DNA of 47,672 nucleotides from Bacillota bacterium (GTDB taxonomy: Bacteria > Sysuimicrobiota > Sysuimicrobiia > Sysuimicrobiales > Segetimicrobiaceae), in the NCBI GenBank assembly GCA_021324975.1, contig JAJPIA010000033.1, positions 1 through 47,672 on the forward strand, read 5' to 3'. The translations under genes and the position numbers were made by a program. Positions 7,959 through 16,727 of the stretch are shown in pieces. The notes under the pieces were generated by a model. The model had not been told where the DNA came from, did not search any database, and worked only from the letters and a program-made list of their open reading frames with translations. Every line of letters starts with the position of its first letter. Position 1 is the stretch's first letter.

Positions 7959-8738
7959 ATGCGACGCAGTGTCGGCGACGGGGCATCGGAGGGGGTGGTG
8001 CGGCGGCCGCTCGTCGTGGAATTCGCAGGACTTCCAGGCGCAGGCAAGACGACGCTGGCCGGCCGCGTCGCCGGGCTGCTCCGCGAACAAGGGGTTCCGG
8101 CCGACGAGCCGCTGCTGGCGTTCTCCGGGCGCTTTTGGGGACGGAGAACACCGCGCGCGCTGATGCATCTGTTCAGGCGCCCGGCTGCGGCGTGCCGCGC
8201 GCTCGGCGCGATCGGGCGGAGCGGGCAGCGGACGGGGCGCGACGCGGCATGTTTGGCCCATACCTGGCTGTTTTTGCACACGCTGATGGGCGAGTGCCGG
8301 CGCTCCGGGCGGATCGCACTGTTCGACCAGGGCATCATCCAGGCGTTGTGGTCCGTCGCGCTGAACGCGCGCCATGACGCGCTGCCCACGTTCCTTGCGG
8401 CCGTTCGCGAGACCATGTGCCGCCCCGACGTGGTGGTAGTGGTCGACGTGCACCCTGATGTCGCGGCGCGCCGGCTGCGGACGCGGCCCTATGGGCGGTC
8501 GCGCCTGGAGCGCGGACCGTGGAACCCCTGGCTCTTCGAGCGCGGTGTCGCGGTCTGGCGGAGGCTCGAGCCGTTGATTGCGACGCTTTGCGCCGATGTC
8601 ATGGTCGTGCCGAACGATCGCGGGGACGTTGTGGACGAGAGCGTGCGGCGATTGGCGGGGTGGATTACCGGAGGCGCCCCGGCGGCCGGCGTCCCCGCGC
8701 CGCCCGGCATCACGCCGGGTGCGAGGTCCATCGGATGA
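7959..8738 (+). CDS. P-loop kinase-like protein of the polysaccharide locus
   Basis: A 259-residue protein with a clear Walker A loop, GLPGAGKTT (residues 24-32), after a beta strand VVEFA. A later LFDQGIIQALWS segment and the strand VVVVVDVHPDVAARRL resemble the thymidylate/adenylylsulfate-kinase fold, with a lid-like Arg-rich stretch after it. The substrate is unknown; family members in capsule loci are often only described as thymidylate-kinase-like. The upstream stop region contains AGGTGA (7947-7952), which serves as ribosome binding site 6 bases before the ATG; GTG at 7995 is an alternative start. Its stop overlaps the next gene's ATG (ATGA). It may phosphorylate a sugar or act as a nucleotide-dependent assembly factor. 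Confidence 0.75.
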   Translation: MRRSVGDGASEGVVRRPLVVEFAGLPGAGKTTLAGRVAGLLREQGVPADEPLLAFSGRFWGRRTPRALMHLFRRPAAACRALGAIGRSGQRTGRDAACLAHTWLFLHTLMGECRRSGRIALFDQGIIQALWSVALNARHDALPTFLAAVRETMCRPDVVVVVDVHPDVAARRLRTRPYGRSRLERGPWNPWLFERGVAVWRRLEPLIATLCADVMVVPNDRGDVVDESVRRLAGWITGGAPAAGVPAPPGITPGARSIG

Positions 8739-10060
8739 ACGTCGCGGCCGCCACCGCCGGTCGACCCGATGCGCGGCCAATGCCCGATCGCTTCGGCATG
8801 CGGGACGCGCTCATCGTCGCCCTCGCCCTCGCCTATCCCTTCCACTACTACGTCGAGGGCCTGGGCGGCATCGTGAACGTCAGCGCGGGTGACATCCTCG
8901 TCGCCGCGACCGTCGCCGCCTTCTGCGCCAACCTGCTTGTGGGCCGCTGGACCGCGCCGTGCTACCTGACCCAAGTGGCCGTCTTCGCCCTTGTGGCCCT
9001 CGTCTCGCTCGTCCCACCGTGGCTGCAGTTCTCGGCCTCGCCCGCGTTTTTCGATCCCGTACCGGGCCTCGCGGAGATCGTGAAGCTCTTCGGCAGCGCC
9101 GCGTGGATGGTCGCCGTGTACGTCCTCCTCCGACCGGATCCGCGACGGGGAATCCAGTTGTTCGCGGCATCGTCGGTGCTGGTGGCCGCCGTCTTTTCGG
9201 TGATCTCCATCGATATCGCGCTCCAGCATCCCGGGGTCCGTCAAGCGGGGCCATTCGAGAACGAAAACCAGTACGCCAATTACCTGGCCCTGAGCGTGTT
9301 CCTCGCGTTGATACTGTTCCGGCGCGGTGACTCTCCGGAATCGAGCGCCTCGCTACTTCCGCGGCTGGTTGTCCCTCTGCTGCTCGTGGCGATCCTGGCC
9401 ACCGGCTCGCGCGGCGGGGTGCTGAGTTTTGCGGCCGCGCTGCCGTTTGCCGTGGATTGGCGCGCGCTGGCCCGCGGTGTGGGACGCCACACGCTCGGCG
9501 TGGTGGCGGCAGCCGGCCTGTGCATCGGCGGCCTCACCGCCTTCTGGCAGGCCAACCCGCTCATCGCGCAGCGTCTGACAACCGTTGCCTCAGGACAGGG
9601 CCCCAACATCCAATCCCGAGAGTACCTGTCGCAGATGGGGTTCGACGCTCTGTTCTCGTCGCCGATCATCGGGATCGGGTATCATCAATTCCCTCAATAC
9701 GCAGAGACGCTCTACGGGTGGAAGTCCCAGGTCGTGCACGACACCTACATCGAGACCGGGGCCGAGCTGGGCATCGCCGGAATGCTCGCGTACGGGTGGT
9801 TGCTCGTCAGTGTCTTCCGCGACGCCGTCCGGTTTTCGCGGGATCCCGAGTTCGGCGCGGCCCGCCTCATCATCGCGATCATGGTGGCGACGCTGGTGCA
9901 GGGCCTCTTCGATGACATCGAGCACGACCGCTCATTGTGGATCTCGTTCGGCATGCTGGCAGCGATCGGCTACGCCCTCGAGGCGCGGCGTGGGGGATCC
10001 ACGGACCCATCCCTCCCCGTGCCCGCCGGGCGCGCCGATGCGCTCGGCTTCCGCCCGTAG
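8735..10060 (+). CDS. O-antigen polymerase/ligase family protein (Wzy/WaaL-like)
   Basis: A 441-residue multi-pass membrane protein with about 10-12 hydrophobic segments. The Wzy_C signature region is present: ATGSRGG near residue 225, then a large external loop containing IGIGYHQF and VHDTYIETGAELGI (about 315-350), with the conserved His and Glu-Leu-Gly typical of O-antigen ligases and Wzy polymerases. It would polymerise lipid-linked repeat units on the outer face of the inner membrane, or ligate the finished chain to an acceptor; sequence alone does not separate these. The flippase and chain-length genes just upstream favour Wzy polymerase. The start overlaps the preceding gene by 4 bases. 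Confidence 0.88.
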   Translation: MNVAAATAGRPDARPMPDRFGMRDALIVALALAYPFHYYVEGLGGIVNVSAGDILVAATVAAFCANLLVGRWTAPCYLTQVAVFALVALVSLVPPWLQFSASPAFFDPVPGLAEIVKLFGSAAWMVAVYVLLRPDPRRGIQLFAASSVLVAAVFSVISIDIALQHPGVRQAGPFENENQYANYLALSVFLALILFRRGDSPESSASLLPRLVVPLLLVAILATGSRGGVLSFAAALPFAVDWRALARGVGRHTLGVVAAAGLCIGGLTAFWQANPLIAQRLTTVASGQGPNIQSREYLSQMGFDALFSSPIIGIGYHQFPQYAETLYGWKSQVVHDTYIETGAELGIAGMLAYGWLLVSVFRDAVRFSRDPEFGAARLIIAIMVATLVQGLFDDIEHDRSLWISFGMLAAIGYALEARRGGSTDPSLPVPAGRADALGFRP

Positions 10061-10079
10061 CTATTCGGGAGGTGAGGAC

Positions 10080-11375
10080 ATGGACGGCGTTGTCGGCACG
10101 GGAGCTCGGACCGCGTTTCTCCCCGTTGCGGCCCCAACGATCGGCCCGCACGAGATCGGCGAGGTGGTGGCGGCGCTGCGGTCGGACTGGCTCACAACGG
10201 GGCCCAGGGTCAAACAGTTCGAGGCCGCATTTTGCGAGTACGTCCATGCCCCCGCCGCGCTCGCCGTGAGCTCCTGCACTGCGGCGCTCCATCTGTCGCT
10301 TGTCTGCCTCGGCGTGGGTCCGGGCGACTGGGTGGTGACCTCGCCGATGACGTTTTGCTCGGCCGTGAACGTGATCGAGCACATCGGGGCACGCCCGGTC
10401 ATGGTCGATGTAGAACCCGACACGCTCAACATCGCCCCAGGGCACGTTGCCGCGGCACTGGCGGCCGCCGCGCGCGGGGGCGGAAGCACCCCGAACGGCG
10501 ATCATGCCGCGGCGCGGCGGCCGCGCGTCATCCTGCCGGTTCATCTCTACGGGCACCCATGCGACATGGACGCGCTCCGAACCGTCGCCGCTGAACACGG
10601 CGCGGACATCGTCGAGGACGCTGCGCACGCGCTCTCGGCGCGATACGGGGCCCGCGGCATCGGCCCGGACGCACACGAGAGCCCATCGCCGGACGGGCGC
10701 CATCCGCGCATCATGGCGTGCTACTCCTTCTATGCGACGAAGAATTTGACGACCGGAGAAGGGGGCATGCTGACCGGCCCGCCCGAGATGGTTGAGCGCG
10801 CACGCGTCCTGAGCCTCCACGGCATGAGCCGCGACGCGTGGAAGCGCTACAGCGCCCAGGGGAGCTGGTACTACGAGGTCGTCGCTCCCGGCTTCAAGTA
10901 CAACATGACAGACCTGCAGGCCGCGCTCGGCCTCCAGCAGCTGCGCCGGCTCCCCCTCCTCCAGGCGCGGCGCCGCGCGATCGTATCCCAGTACAATGCG
11001 GCGTTTGCCGAGTTCGACGCGCTCGAGCTTCCGGTGGAGCGCCCGGGCGTTGAGCACGCGTGGTACGTGTACGTCCTCCGGCTCCGGACCGACCGGCTGC
11101 GCTTCCCGGGTCACGATGCCTCCGCCCTGGCGATTCGAGCCCGGTTCATCGAGGAGCTCCGCCACCGCCAGATCGGGACGAGCGTGCATTTCATCCCCGT
11201 GCACGTGCACCCGTATTATCGCGACAAGTACGGATACCGTCCGGAGGACTTCCCGGTCGCGTACGACGCGTACACCCGCATGCTGTCGCTGCCGCTGTTT
11301 CCGAGGATGACGGATGCCGACGTGGGTGATGTCATCGATGCCGTGGCGGAGATCGTTCGCCGCTACCGCCGCTGA
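10080..11375 (+). CDS. DegT/DnrJ/EryC1/StrS-family sugar aminotransferase
   Basis: A 431-residue PLP enzyme. The N-terminal WLTTGPRVKQFE, the SSCTAALHLS phosphate-binding stretch, VEDAAHALSARY (PLP-ring Asp) and the Schiff-base lysine in SFYATKNLTTGEGG are all present. It transfers an amino group, usually from glutamate, to a keto-sugar nucleotide to make an amino sugar (PglE, WbpE and ArnB are relatives). GGAGGTGAGG ends 2 bases before the ATG at 10080. An insert around residues 125-145 and 200-215 is longer than usual. The keto-sugar would normally come from a 4,6-dehydratase or 3-dehydrogenase, neither of which is seen in this window, so the precursor must be made elsewhere. Confidence 0.92.
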   Translation: MDGVVGTGARTAFLPVAAPTIGPHEIGEVVAALRSDWLTTGPRVKQFEAAFCEYVHAPAALAVSSCTAALHLSLVCLGVGPGDWVVTSPMTFCSAVNVIEHIGARPVMVDVEPDTLNIAPGHVAAALAAAARGGGSTPNGDHAAARRPRVILPVHLYGHPCDMDALRTVAAEHGADIVEDAAHALSARYGARGIGPDAHESPSPDGRHPRIMACYSFYATKNLTTGEGGMLTGPPEMVERARVLSLHGMSRDAWKRYSAQGSWYYEVVAPGFKYNMTDLQAALGLQQLRRLPLLQARRRAIVSQYNAAFAEFDALELPVERPGVEHAWYVYVLRLRTDRLRFPGHDASALAIRARFIEELRHRQIGTSVHFIPVHVHPYYRDKYGYRPEDFPVAYDAYTRMLSLPLFPRMTDADVGDVIDAVAEIVRRYRR

Positions 11376-11387
11376 GCGGATCGTGCC

Positions 11388-12641
11388 GTGACGCCGCGCG
11401 CCGCGTTCGCGACCGCCCCCGCCCCGGACGACATCGTCCCGGCGGAGCGGGAGCGGCGTCTGCCCGGGCCGCGCGTACTGCTCGTCGGCGGGCCGGACGT
11501 CGACGCGCGGCTCGATTTGATGCGCGAGCTGCGCGACGTCGTGCATATCGGCGCGGTCGGGTCCGCGCCGGACTTGGGTTCGCGATTCCGGGCCGAAGGG
11601 TTCGACTACTGGCGTTACCCGCTGAGCCGGCGCGTAGCGCCGGCCCGGGACCTCGTGGCGTTGCACCGCCTCACGCGCGTGTTCCGGGAGGTGCGTCCGG
11701 CGATCGTGCATGCCTTCGACACGAAACCCGGCATCTGGGGGGTCCTCGCCGCGAGGGCCACGTCCGTCCCCGTGGTCGTCGCCACGGTCACCGGCTTGGG
11801 ATCGCTGTTTGGCTCCGATGCCGTCGGCGTCCGGGTGGTGCGCGGCGTGTACTGCGCGCTGCAGCGGTTCGCGTGCCGCCTGTCGGATTGCACCGTGTTC
11901 CAGAACAGCGACGATCTCCTTGAGTTCGTCGCCCGGCGGCTCGTCTCGCGCCGCAAGGCGTATGTGATTCCGGGGTCGGGCGTCCCCACGCGGGTGTTCG
12001 ACCCCGGCCTCATCCCGGAGCGGGAACGGCGCCGCACCAGAACCGAGCTGGGCGTCGCCCACGGCGACGTGATGGTCACCATGGTCTCCCGCGTGATCCG
12101 GTCCAAAGGGGTCTTGGAATTCATGGAGGTCGCGCGGCACCTGACCGCCGGCGACACACGGACGCGATTCGTGCTGATCGGCGCCGCAGACGACGACAGC
12201 CTGGACCGCCTGGCGGCCAAGGAGCAGGCGGAACTCCGCCACGCGCTGATCTGGCCCGGTCCCCGCCGCGACGTGCGGTCCGTGCTCGCCGCCACCGACG
12301 TGTTCGTCCTGCCCTCATCGCTGCGGGAAGGCGTACCCCGGGCGCTGCTCGAGGCGGCCTCGATGGCGCTGCCGATCGTCACAACGTGCACGCCGGGGTG
12401 CGACGAGGTGGTCAGGGACGATGTCAACGGGTACCTGGTGCCGGCGCACGATATCGGCGGGTTTTGCGCCGCGATCCGGCGGCTCGTCGCGGACCCGGAC
12501 CGGCGGCGCCGGTTCGGAGCGGCGTCGCGGCGGCGCGCGGTGGAGCGTTTCGACGTGACGACGATCGCGAGCCAGACATGGGCACTCTATCGGTCGCTCC
12601 TGGACGCGCGGCGCGCGGCCGCGCCGGGTGGGACCGCATGA
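11388..12641 (+). CDS. Glycosyltransferase, GT4 family, CapM/PglA-like
   Basis: A 417-residue GT-B enzyme. The N-terminal half has VHAFDTKPGIWGVLAARA and VTGLGSLF, then FQNSDDLLEFV and a GSGV strand, a pattern characteristic of the CapM/PglA/WbnK subgroup that adds a HexNAc or related sugar to an undecaprenyl-diphosphate sugar. The C-terminal half has the nucleotide-sugar pocket EGVPRALLEAASMALP, with the E-x7-E pair. It starts with GTG 11388 and lacks a strong ribosome binding site, so a later start is possible. Its stop overlaps the start of the sugar-phosphate transferase (ATGA), tying the second sugar addition to the first. It is the only conventional glycosyltransferase in the locus. Confidence 0.9.
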   Translation: MTPRAAFATAPAPDDIVPAERERRLPGPRVLLVGGPDVDARLDLMRELRDVVHIGAVGSAPDLGSRFRAEGFDYWRYPLSRRVAPARDLVALHRLTRVFREVRPAIVHAFDTKPGIWGVLAARATSVPVVVATVTGLGSLFGSDAVGVRVVRGVYCALQRFACRLSDCTVFQNSDDLLEFVARRLVSRRKAYVIPGSGVPTRVFDPGLIPERERRRTRTELGVAHGDVMVTMVSRVIRSKGVLEFMEVARHLTAGDTRTRFVLIGAADDDSLDRLAAKEQAELRHALIWPGPRRDVRSVLAATDVFVLPSSLREGVPRALLEAASMALPIVTTCTPGCDEVVRDDVNGYLVPAHDIGGFCAAIRRLVADPDRRRRFGAASRRRAVERFDVTTIASQTWALYRSLLDARRAAAPGGTA

Positions 12642-13363
12642 ACCGTCTGTCCCCGAGCTCGCAACACGGGCGGTACCGCCGAGGCAAGCGCCTCTTCGAC
12701 ATCGTCTTCGCCGGCGTCGCCCTGCTGTTGACGTGGCCGCTCATCGTCCTCGGGATCGTGCTCATCAAGCTCACATCGCCCGGCCCCGCCCTGTACCGGG
12801 CCCGCCGAGCGGGATACCTCGGGAGGCCGTTCGACCTGCTCAAGCTCCGCACGATGCGGATCGGCGCCGATTCGCCCAGTAACCGGGTGACGGCAGAACG
12901 GGATCCCCGGGTGACACCCGCGGGCGCCGTGCTGCGCGGGCTCTCGATCGACGAACTGCCGCAGTTCTGGAACGTGCTCCGGGGCGACCTCTCGGTCGTC
13001 GGCCCGCGGCCCGAGGACTGGGAGATCGTGCAGCGCCACTACTCTCCCGAGGACCGGCGGGCGTTGGAGGTCCGGCCCGGGGTGGTCTCGCCCTCGACCG
13101 TGAGGTGGTATCCCGATTTCGTGTACCATGACCCGCCGCCGGCGGGGGTGCCCGTCCAGGACCACTATGTCCACCGCCACCTGCCGGTGCAGATCGCCGA
13201 AGCCCGCCACTACAACGAGACGGCGACCTTTGCGGACGACCTGGCGGTCATCTGCGGAACGCTGTACTGCATCTGCGTGCGCTCCTGGTGGAAGCCGCGC
13301 CGGCGGCCGCTCCCGGCGTTGGGTGACCGGGGGCTGGGCGGCGTCCCGAGGACGCGAACATGA
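12638..13363 (+). CDS. Initiating sugar-phosphate transferase (polyprenyl-phosphate type)
   Basis: A 241-residue small form of the bacterial sugar transferase family (PglC/WbaP-like monotopic phosphoglycosyltransferase). It carries KRLFDIVFAG, one re-entrant or transmembrane helix (about 22-45), KLTSPGPALYRARRAG, LLKLRTMRIGA, LRGLSIDELPQFWNVLRGDL and VVGPRPED. The catalytic Asp-Glu pair lies in SIDELPQ. It moves a sugar 1-phosphate from a nucleotide sugar to undecaprenyl phosphate, the first committed step of the repeat unit. The C-terminus, after VSPST, is longer than in PglC and ends Arg/Gly-rich. The start is the ATGA overlap with the glycosyltransferase; the end overlaps the PIG-L gene in the same way. 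Confidence 0.93.
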   Translation: MNRLSPSSQHGRYRRGKRLFDIVFAGVALLLTWPLIVLGIVLIKLTSPGPALYRARRAGYLGRPFDLLKLRTMRIGADSPSNRVTAERDPRVTPAGAVLRGLSIDELPQFWNVLRGDLSVVGPRPEDWEIVQRHYSPEDRRALEVRPGVVSPSTVRWYPDFVYHDPPPAGVPVQDHYVHRHLPVQIAEARHYNETATFADDLAVICGTLYCICVRSWWKPRRRPLPALGDRGLGGVPRTRT

Positions 13364-14037
13364 CCGGGCGGCGCGTCCTCGTGGTGGGTGCGCATCCGGA
13401 CGACGAAGTGCTCGGCGTCGGCGGCACGATCGTGCGCCACCTCGACCGCGGCGACAGCGTGTGCGTGCTCCTCATGACGGACGGCGTCACTGCTCGGCAC
13501 GGCGAGACCGAACCGCAAAAGTCCGCGGCCCGCCGCGCCTGTGCCCTCCTCGGGGTCGAGGACGTGCGCTTCGTCGATCTCCCCGATCAGCGATTGGACG
13601 GCATGCCGCTCCTCGAGGTCATCCGGCCCATCGCGGCCGCGATCCGCGATCTCGAGCCCCACGTCGTGTATACGCATCACCGCGGCGATGCCAACCAGGA
13701 TCACAGGGCGGTCTTCGCCGCCACGCTGGTCGCGGTCCGGCCGTGCGGCGAGCATCCTGTCGAGCGTGTACTGAGCTACGAGGTCGCGTCATCGACGGAG
13801 TGGGGCCCGCCGTGCCCCGACTGGGCGTTTCTCCCGAGCGTATTCGTGAACATCGCGAAGACGCTCGATGCCAAGGTCGCCGCCTTCGAAGCCTACCGGC
13901 AGACATTCGAGAGCGAAGTGCGGTGCTTTCCCCACCCGCGATCGACGGAAGCCGTGCGCATCCGGGCCCAGGCGACCGGCGTCGTCGCCGGCATGGCGGC
14001 CGCGGAGGCGTTCATGTTGATTCGTGCACTCGTATGA
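13360..14037 (+). CDS. PIG-L/LmbE-family N-acetyl-sugar deacetylase
   Basis: A 225-residue protein with the zinc-binding AHPDDE motif at about residues 10-15, after the strand VLVVG, and the second ligand region THHRGDANQDHRAVF at about 105-120. Family members (MshB, BshB, PIG-L) remove an acetyl group from GlcNAc-type conjugates in the cytosol. Here it probably deacetylates the amino sugar or the lipid-linked intermediate before flipping. The start overlaps the preceding transferase stop (ATGA), so the two are probably translated together. The length is usual for the family. Confidence 0.93.
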   Translation: MTGRRVLVVGAHPDDEVLGVGGTIVRHLDRGDSVCVLLMTDGVTARHGETEPQKSAARRACALLGVEDVRFVDLPDQRLDGMPLLEVIRPIAAAIRDLEPHVVYTHHRGDANQDHRAVFAATLVAVRPCGEHPVERVLSYEVASSTEWGPPCPDWAFLPSVFVNIAKTLDAKVAAFEAYRQTFESEVRCFPHPRSTEAVRIRAQATGVVAGMAAAEAFMLIRALV

Positions 14038-14048
14038 GGTGACGCGGC

Positions 14049-15029
14049 ATGCGCGGATGGCTCCGAGCGGGAATCGCAGCGACCGTGATCGCGCTGGCCG
14101 GCACCGCGCCGCGCACATTCGTACCAGGCAGCGCGGGCTCCGCGCCGCCTGTCGTGGCCGTCCACGCGAACACGCTCGGCGGCAAGTACGTGTTCGTCTC
14201 CCGCCGCTGGGACCTGGCCAGGATTCGGGAAGCGTTCAACACCGTGATCGTGGCGTCTGTGCCGGACGGCGGCGACCTGCAACTGGTTCGGGATGCCGCG
14301 GCCGCCGGCCTGCGCGTGTACGTGGAGTTCGACAAGAAGCGCGAGTACGCCGAGGGCCGGGACATCTCGCCTACCGTGGCGGCCGTCGTGGACGAGGCCC
14401 GAGCGGTGCCCGGCCTCATCAGCGGGATCCGGGTGGCGGATCGCCTGAACGAATTCTTGGATCCAGACACGAGCCTCGGCTACCTGCGCGCGACCGGGGG
14501 CGTCTTTCATCGGGAGATTCCCGGCATCCCGGTGCTCGTGGACGCGAACGACTGGGAGCTCACGTGCGGGTATTCAGGGCAGTCGTCCTGCACCGACCAC
14601 CTCCAAGACCGGTTCCGCTTCGAGCGCAACGACGTCCTCGAGCTCCTCTATCGATCCGGCTACGTCGACGGATTCTTGCTGTCGGACAACATCAAGAATT
14701 TCGACGTGGACGTGCAGGCGGCGGCCTGGCGCCGGGCGCGCGCCATGTACCCGCGGCCGTTCCTGTTGTTCTCGGCGTCACCCGAGCTCTCGTTTCCGGA
14801 CCCGGCGTACCCGTCCGATCCGGCGACGGCGCGCCGAGAGGTCGACGCGATCGTGCGGACGCCGCTGGCGCTCGGCGCGGACGGCGTCGACATCTGGGCG
14901 TGGCACCGGCCGTGGGATCACACGCTGCGCACGATCTTGAACAAGGACGGCGCGCCCAATGCCCTGTGGACGTCCCTAGTCGAAATCGCGAGCCCGCTAC
15001 TCCACCTCGCCCCGGCGCCAACCCGATGA
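14049..15029 (+). CDS. Secreted TIM-barrel-like protein, putative glycoside hydrolase
   Basis: A 326-residue protein with a Sec signal peptide (residues 1 to about 22). The rest alternates beta strands and helices, as in a TIM barrel: FNTVIVASVPDGG, LRVYVEFDKKREYA, GIRVADRLNEF, IPVLVDANDWEL, GFLLSDNIKNF and the ending DGVDIWAWHRPWDHT. Asp/Glu-containing strand ends (EFDKK, DANDWE, SDN) would be candidate catalytic acids, but I cannot assign a family. AGGTGA from the preceding stop region acts as ribosome binding site. It sits beside a deacetylase in a polysaccharide locus, as hydrolases that trim polymer in the periplasm often do. A decayed paralogous fragment lies at 45127-45310. Confidence 0.75.
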   Translation: MRGWLRAGIAATVIALAGTAPRTFVPGSAGSAPPVVAVHANTLGGKYVFVSRRWDLARIREAFNTVIVASVPDGGDLQLVRDAAAAGLRVYVEFDKKREYAEGRDISPTVAAVVDEARAVPGLISGIRVADRLNEFLDPDTSLGYLRATGGVFHREIPGIPVLVDANDWELTCGYSGQSSCTDHLQDRFRFERNDVLELLYRSGYVDGFLLSDNIKNFDVDVQAAAWRRARAMYPRPFLLFSASPELSFPDPAYPSDPATARREVDAIVRTPLALGADGVDIWAWHRPWDHTLRTILNKDGAPNALWTSLVEIASPLLHLAPAPTR

Positions 15030-15060
15030 CGAGGATCAGCTTCGACGGAGGTGGTCCGGC

Positions 15061-16668
15061 ATGAGACAGCAACCGTCTCTCCTTCGGCGGGGCACGGTAT
15101 TCCGCGTCGTCGTGGACGTCGCGATCGTGAACGTCTCGCTGTTCCTGGCATCGCTCGTGGCGCACGCGGTGGACCTGCCTTCGGAGGGCCTCAGCCCGGC
15201 GCGCTGGCTGTCGCTTGTTCTCAGCCTCACCATCCAGCCGTACGCGCGGGCGTCCCTCATCCTGAGCGCCGTCGCCGTGGGCGTCTTCTACGCGTGCGGG
15301 TTTTACACGTTTGGGAGGGTGTACCGCGGCCGATACAAGGCCTTCTGGCTCGCCCAGGCCGTCACCCTGGCCTACGGGATCTTCGGCGTGCTCGCGTACC
15401 TCCAGATCGGTCCGCCCGTCTCGCGGGGGCTGTGGCTCGCCGGATGGGTGCTCACGGCTGCGCTCATCGAGGCCAGCCGGTTCGTGGCCGACGCCTGGAC
15501 GGACGTCGCCAAGTGGGAGGAGCGGCTGCTGAGGCAGCGGGCGGACGGCCCGATCCGGCGGGTGCTGGTTATCGGAGGCGCAGGGTACATCGGCTCCACG
15601 TTGGTCCGCCAGTTGCTCGCGCGCGGCTACGTCGTGCGCGTCCTCGATGCGCTCTTCTACGGAGATCGAGCAACGGCCGCGCTCCGCTCGAACAGGGGTT
15701 TCGAGTTCGTCCGGGGGGACTTCCGGAACGTCGACACGGTCGTGCGGTGTATGCAGGACGTCGACGCGGTGGTCCACCTCGGCGCCATCGTGGGGGACCC
15801 GGCAAGCGACCTCGAGCCGGAGATCACGCGGGAGATCAACGTCGTCGCGACCCGTCTGATCGCGGACGTGGCGCGCGGCTCCGGCGTGAGACGCTTGGTG
15901 TTCGCCTCGACGTGCAGCGTCTACGGATCGAGCGACGACGTGCTCACGGAACGCTCGCCCACGCAGCCGCTCTCGCTGTACGCGAAGTCGAAGCTGGCGT
16001 CCGAGGACATCCTCCTCGGGATGGTGAATCCGGAGTTCTCTCCCGTGGTGCTCCGCTTCGGCACACTCTACGGCTTGGGACACCGTCCGCGGTTCGACTT
16101 GGTGGCGAACCTGCTCGTGGCCAAGGCGATGCGGGAGGGCAGCATCGTGATCGTCGACGGCCACCAATGGCGGCCGTTCCTGCACGTGGCCGACGCCGCG
16201 CGGGCCATCGGGCGCTGCCTCGAGGCGTCCGCGGAAGCCATTGCCGGGCAGATCTTCAACGTCGGCAGCACCGCGGAGAACTACCAGTTTCACCAGCTCG
16301 GCGCCATGGTCTGCGACATCGTCCCGGGCACGCAGATCGCTTGGAAAGATCCCGCCGGCCCGCGCCGCAACTACCGCGTTTGCTGCGACAAAATCGCGGA
16401 GCGGCTTGGCTTCCGGCCTGTATGGACGCTCCGCCAGGGGATGCGTGAGGTCAGAGACGCCTTGGCTCGAGGCGACGTCACCGATTATACGGCACGCGAG
16501 TACGATAATTTCAAGGTCCTCGCCGCACACGACGGCCGGCTCGTGCAGCCGATCGGTCCCCTGTACCCGGGCGCAGCGCCCGCCGGCGACGCGCCCCCTC
16601 CAGCCGGTGGCGAGACGGACGACGGCCGGATCGCCGCGCCGCCGGATCTCACGCGCGCCGGCGGGTAG
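15061..16668 (+). CDS. Membrane-anchored SDR sugar epimerase/dehydratase
   Basis: A 535-residue two-part protein. Residues 1-145 contain about four transmembrane helices (near 16-36, 61-82, 93-114, 121-140), resembling the membrane part of FlaA1/CapD or WbaP proteins, including GFYTFGRVYRGRY. Residues 165-500 form an extended SDR domain: NAD-binding GGAGYIG (172-178), Ser/Thr in FASTCSVYG (281-289), and the catalytic Tyr307 and Lys311 (YAKSK). The SDR part looks like UDP-glucose 4-epimerase/WcaG rather than the CapD 4,6-dehydratase normally found behind this kind of membrane region. GGAGGT lies 8 bases before the ATG. It would supply a nucleotide sugar at the membrane where the transferases act. 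Confidence 0.85.
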   Translation: MRQQPSLLRRGTVFRVVVDVAIVNVSLFLASLVAHAVDLPSEGLSPARWLSLVLSLTIQPYARASLILSAVAVGVFYACGFYTFGRVYRGRYKAFWLAQAVTLAYGIFGVLAYLQIGPPVSRGLWLAGWVLTAALIEASRFVADAWTDVAKWEERLLRQRADGPIRRVLVIGGAGYIGSTLVRQLLARGYVVRVLDALFYGDRATAALRSNRGFEFVRGDFRNVDTVVRCMQDVDAVVHLGAIVGDPASDLEPEITREINVVATRLIADVARGSGVRRLVFASTCSVYGSSDDVLTERSPTQPLSLYAKSKLASEDILLGMVNPEFSPVVLRFGTLYGLGHRPRFDLVANLLVAKAMREGSIVIVDGHQWRPFLHVADAARAIGRCLEASAEAIAGQIFNVGSTAENYQFHQLGAMVCDIVPGTQIAWKDPAGPRRNYRVCCDKIAERLGFRPVWTLRQGMREVRDALARGDVTDYTAREYDNFKVLAAHDGRLVQPIGPLYPGAAPAGDAPPPAGGETDDGRIAAPPDLTRAGG

Positions 16669-16727
16669 GTGCGCGCGCCCGTCTCGCCCGGGCGGCCGGG
16701 TTAACGGCGGGGGAAGGGAGGAAACGC

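Noticed and set aside
6306-8780. Very long open frame on the minus strand (over 800 codons)
   Set aside because: It is antisense to the flippase and kinase-like genes, has His/Arg/Gly-rich random composition and no domain. Long shadow frames are expected in such GC-rich DNA.
9879-12242. Long minus-strand open frame opposite the aminotransferase and glycosyltransferase
   Set aside because: Low-complexity Arg/His/Asp composition, no motif or ribosome binding site; the plus-strand genes explain the sequence fully.
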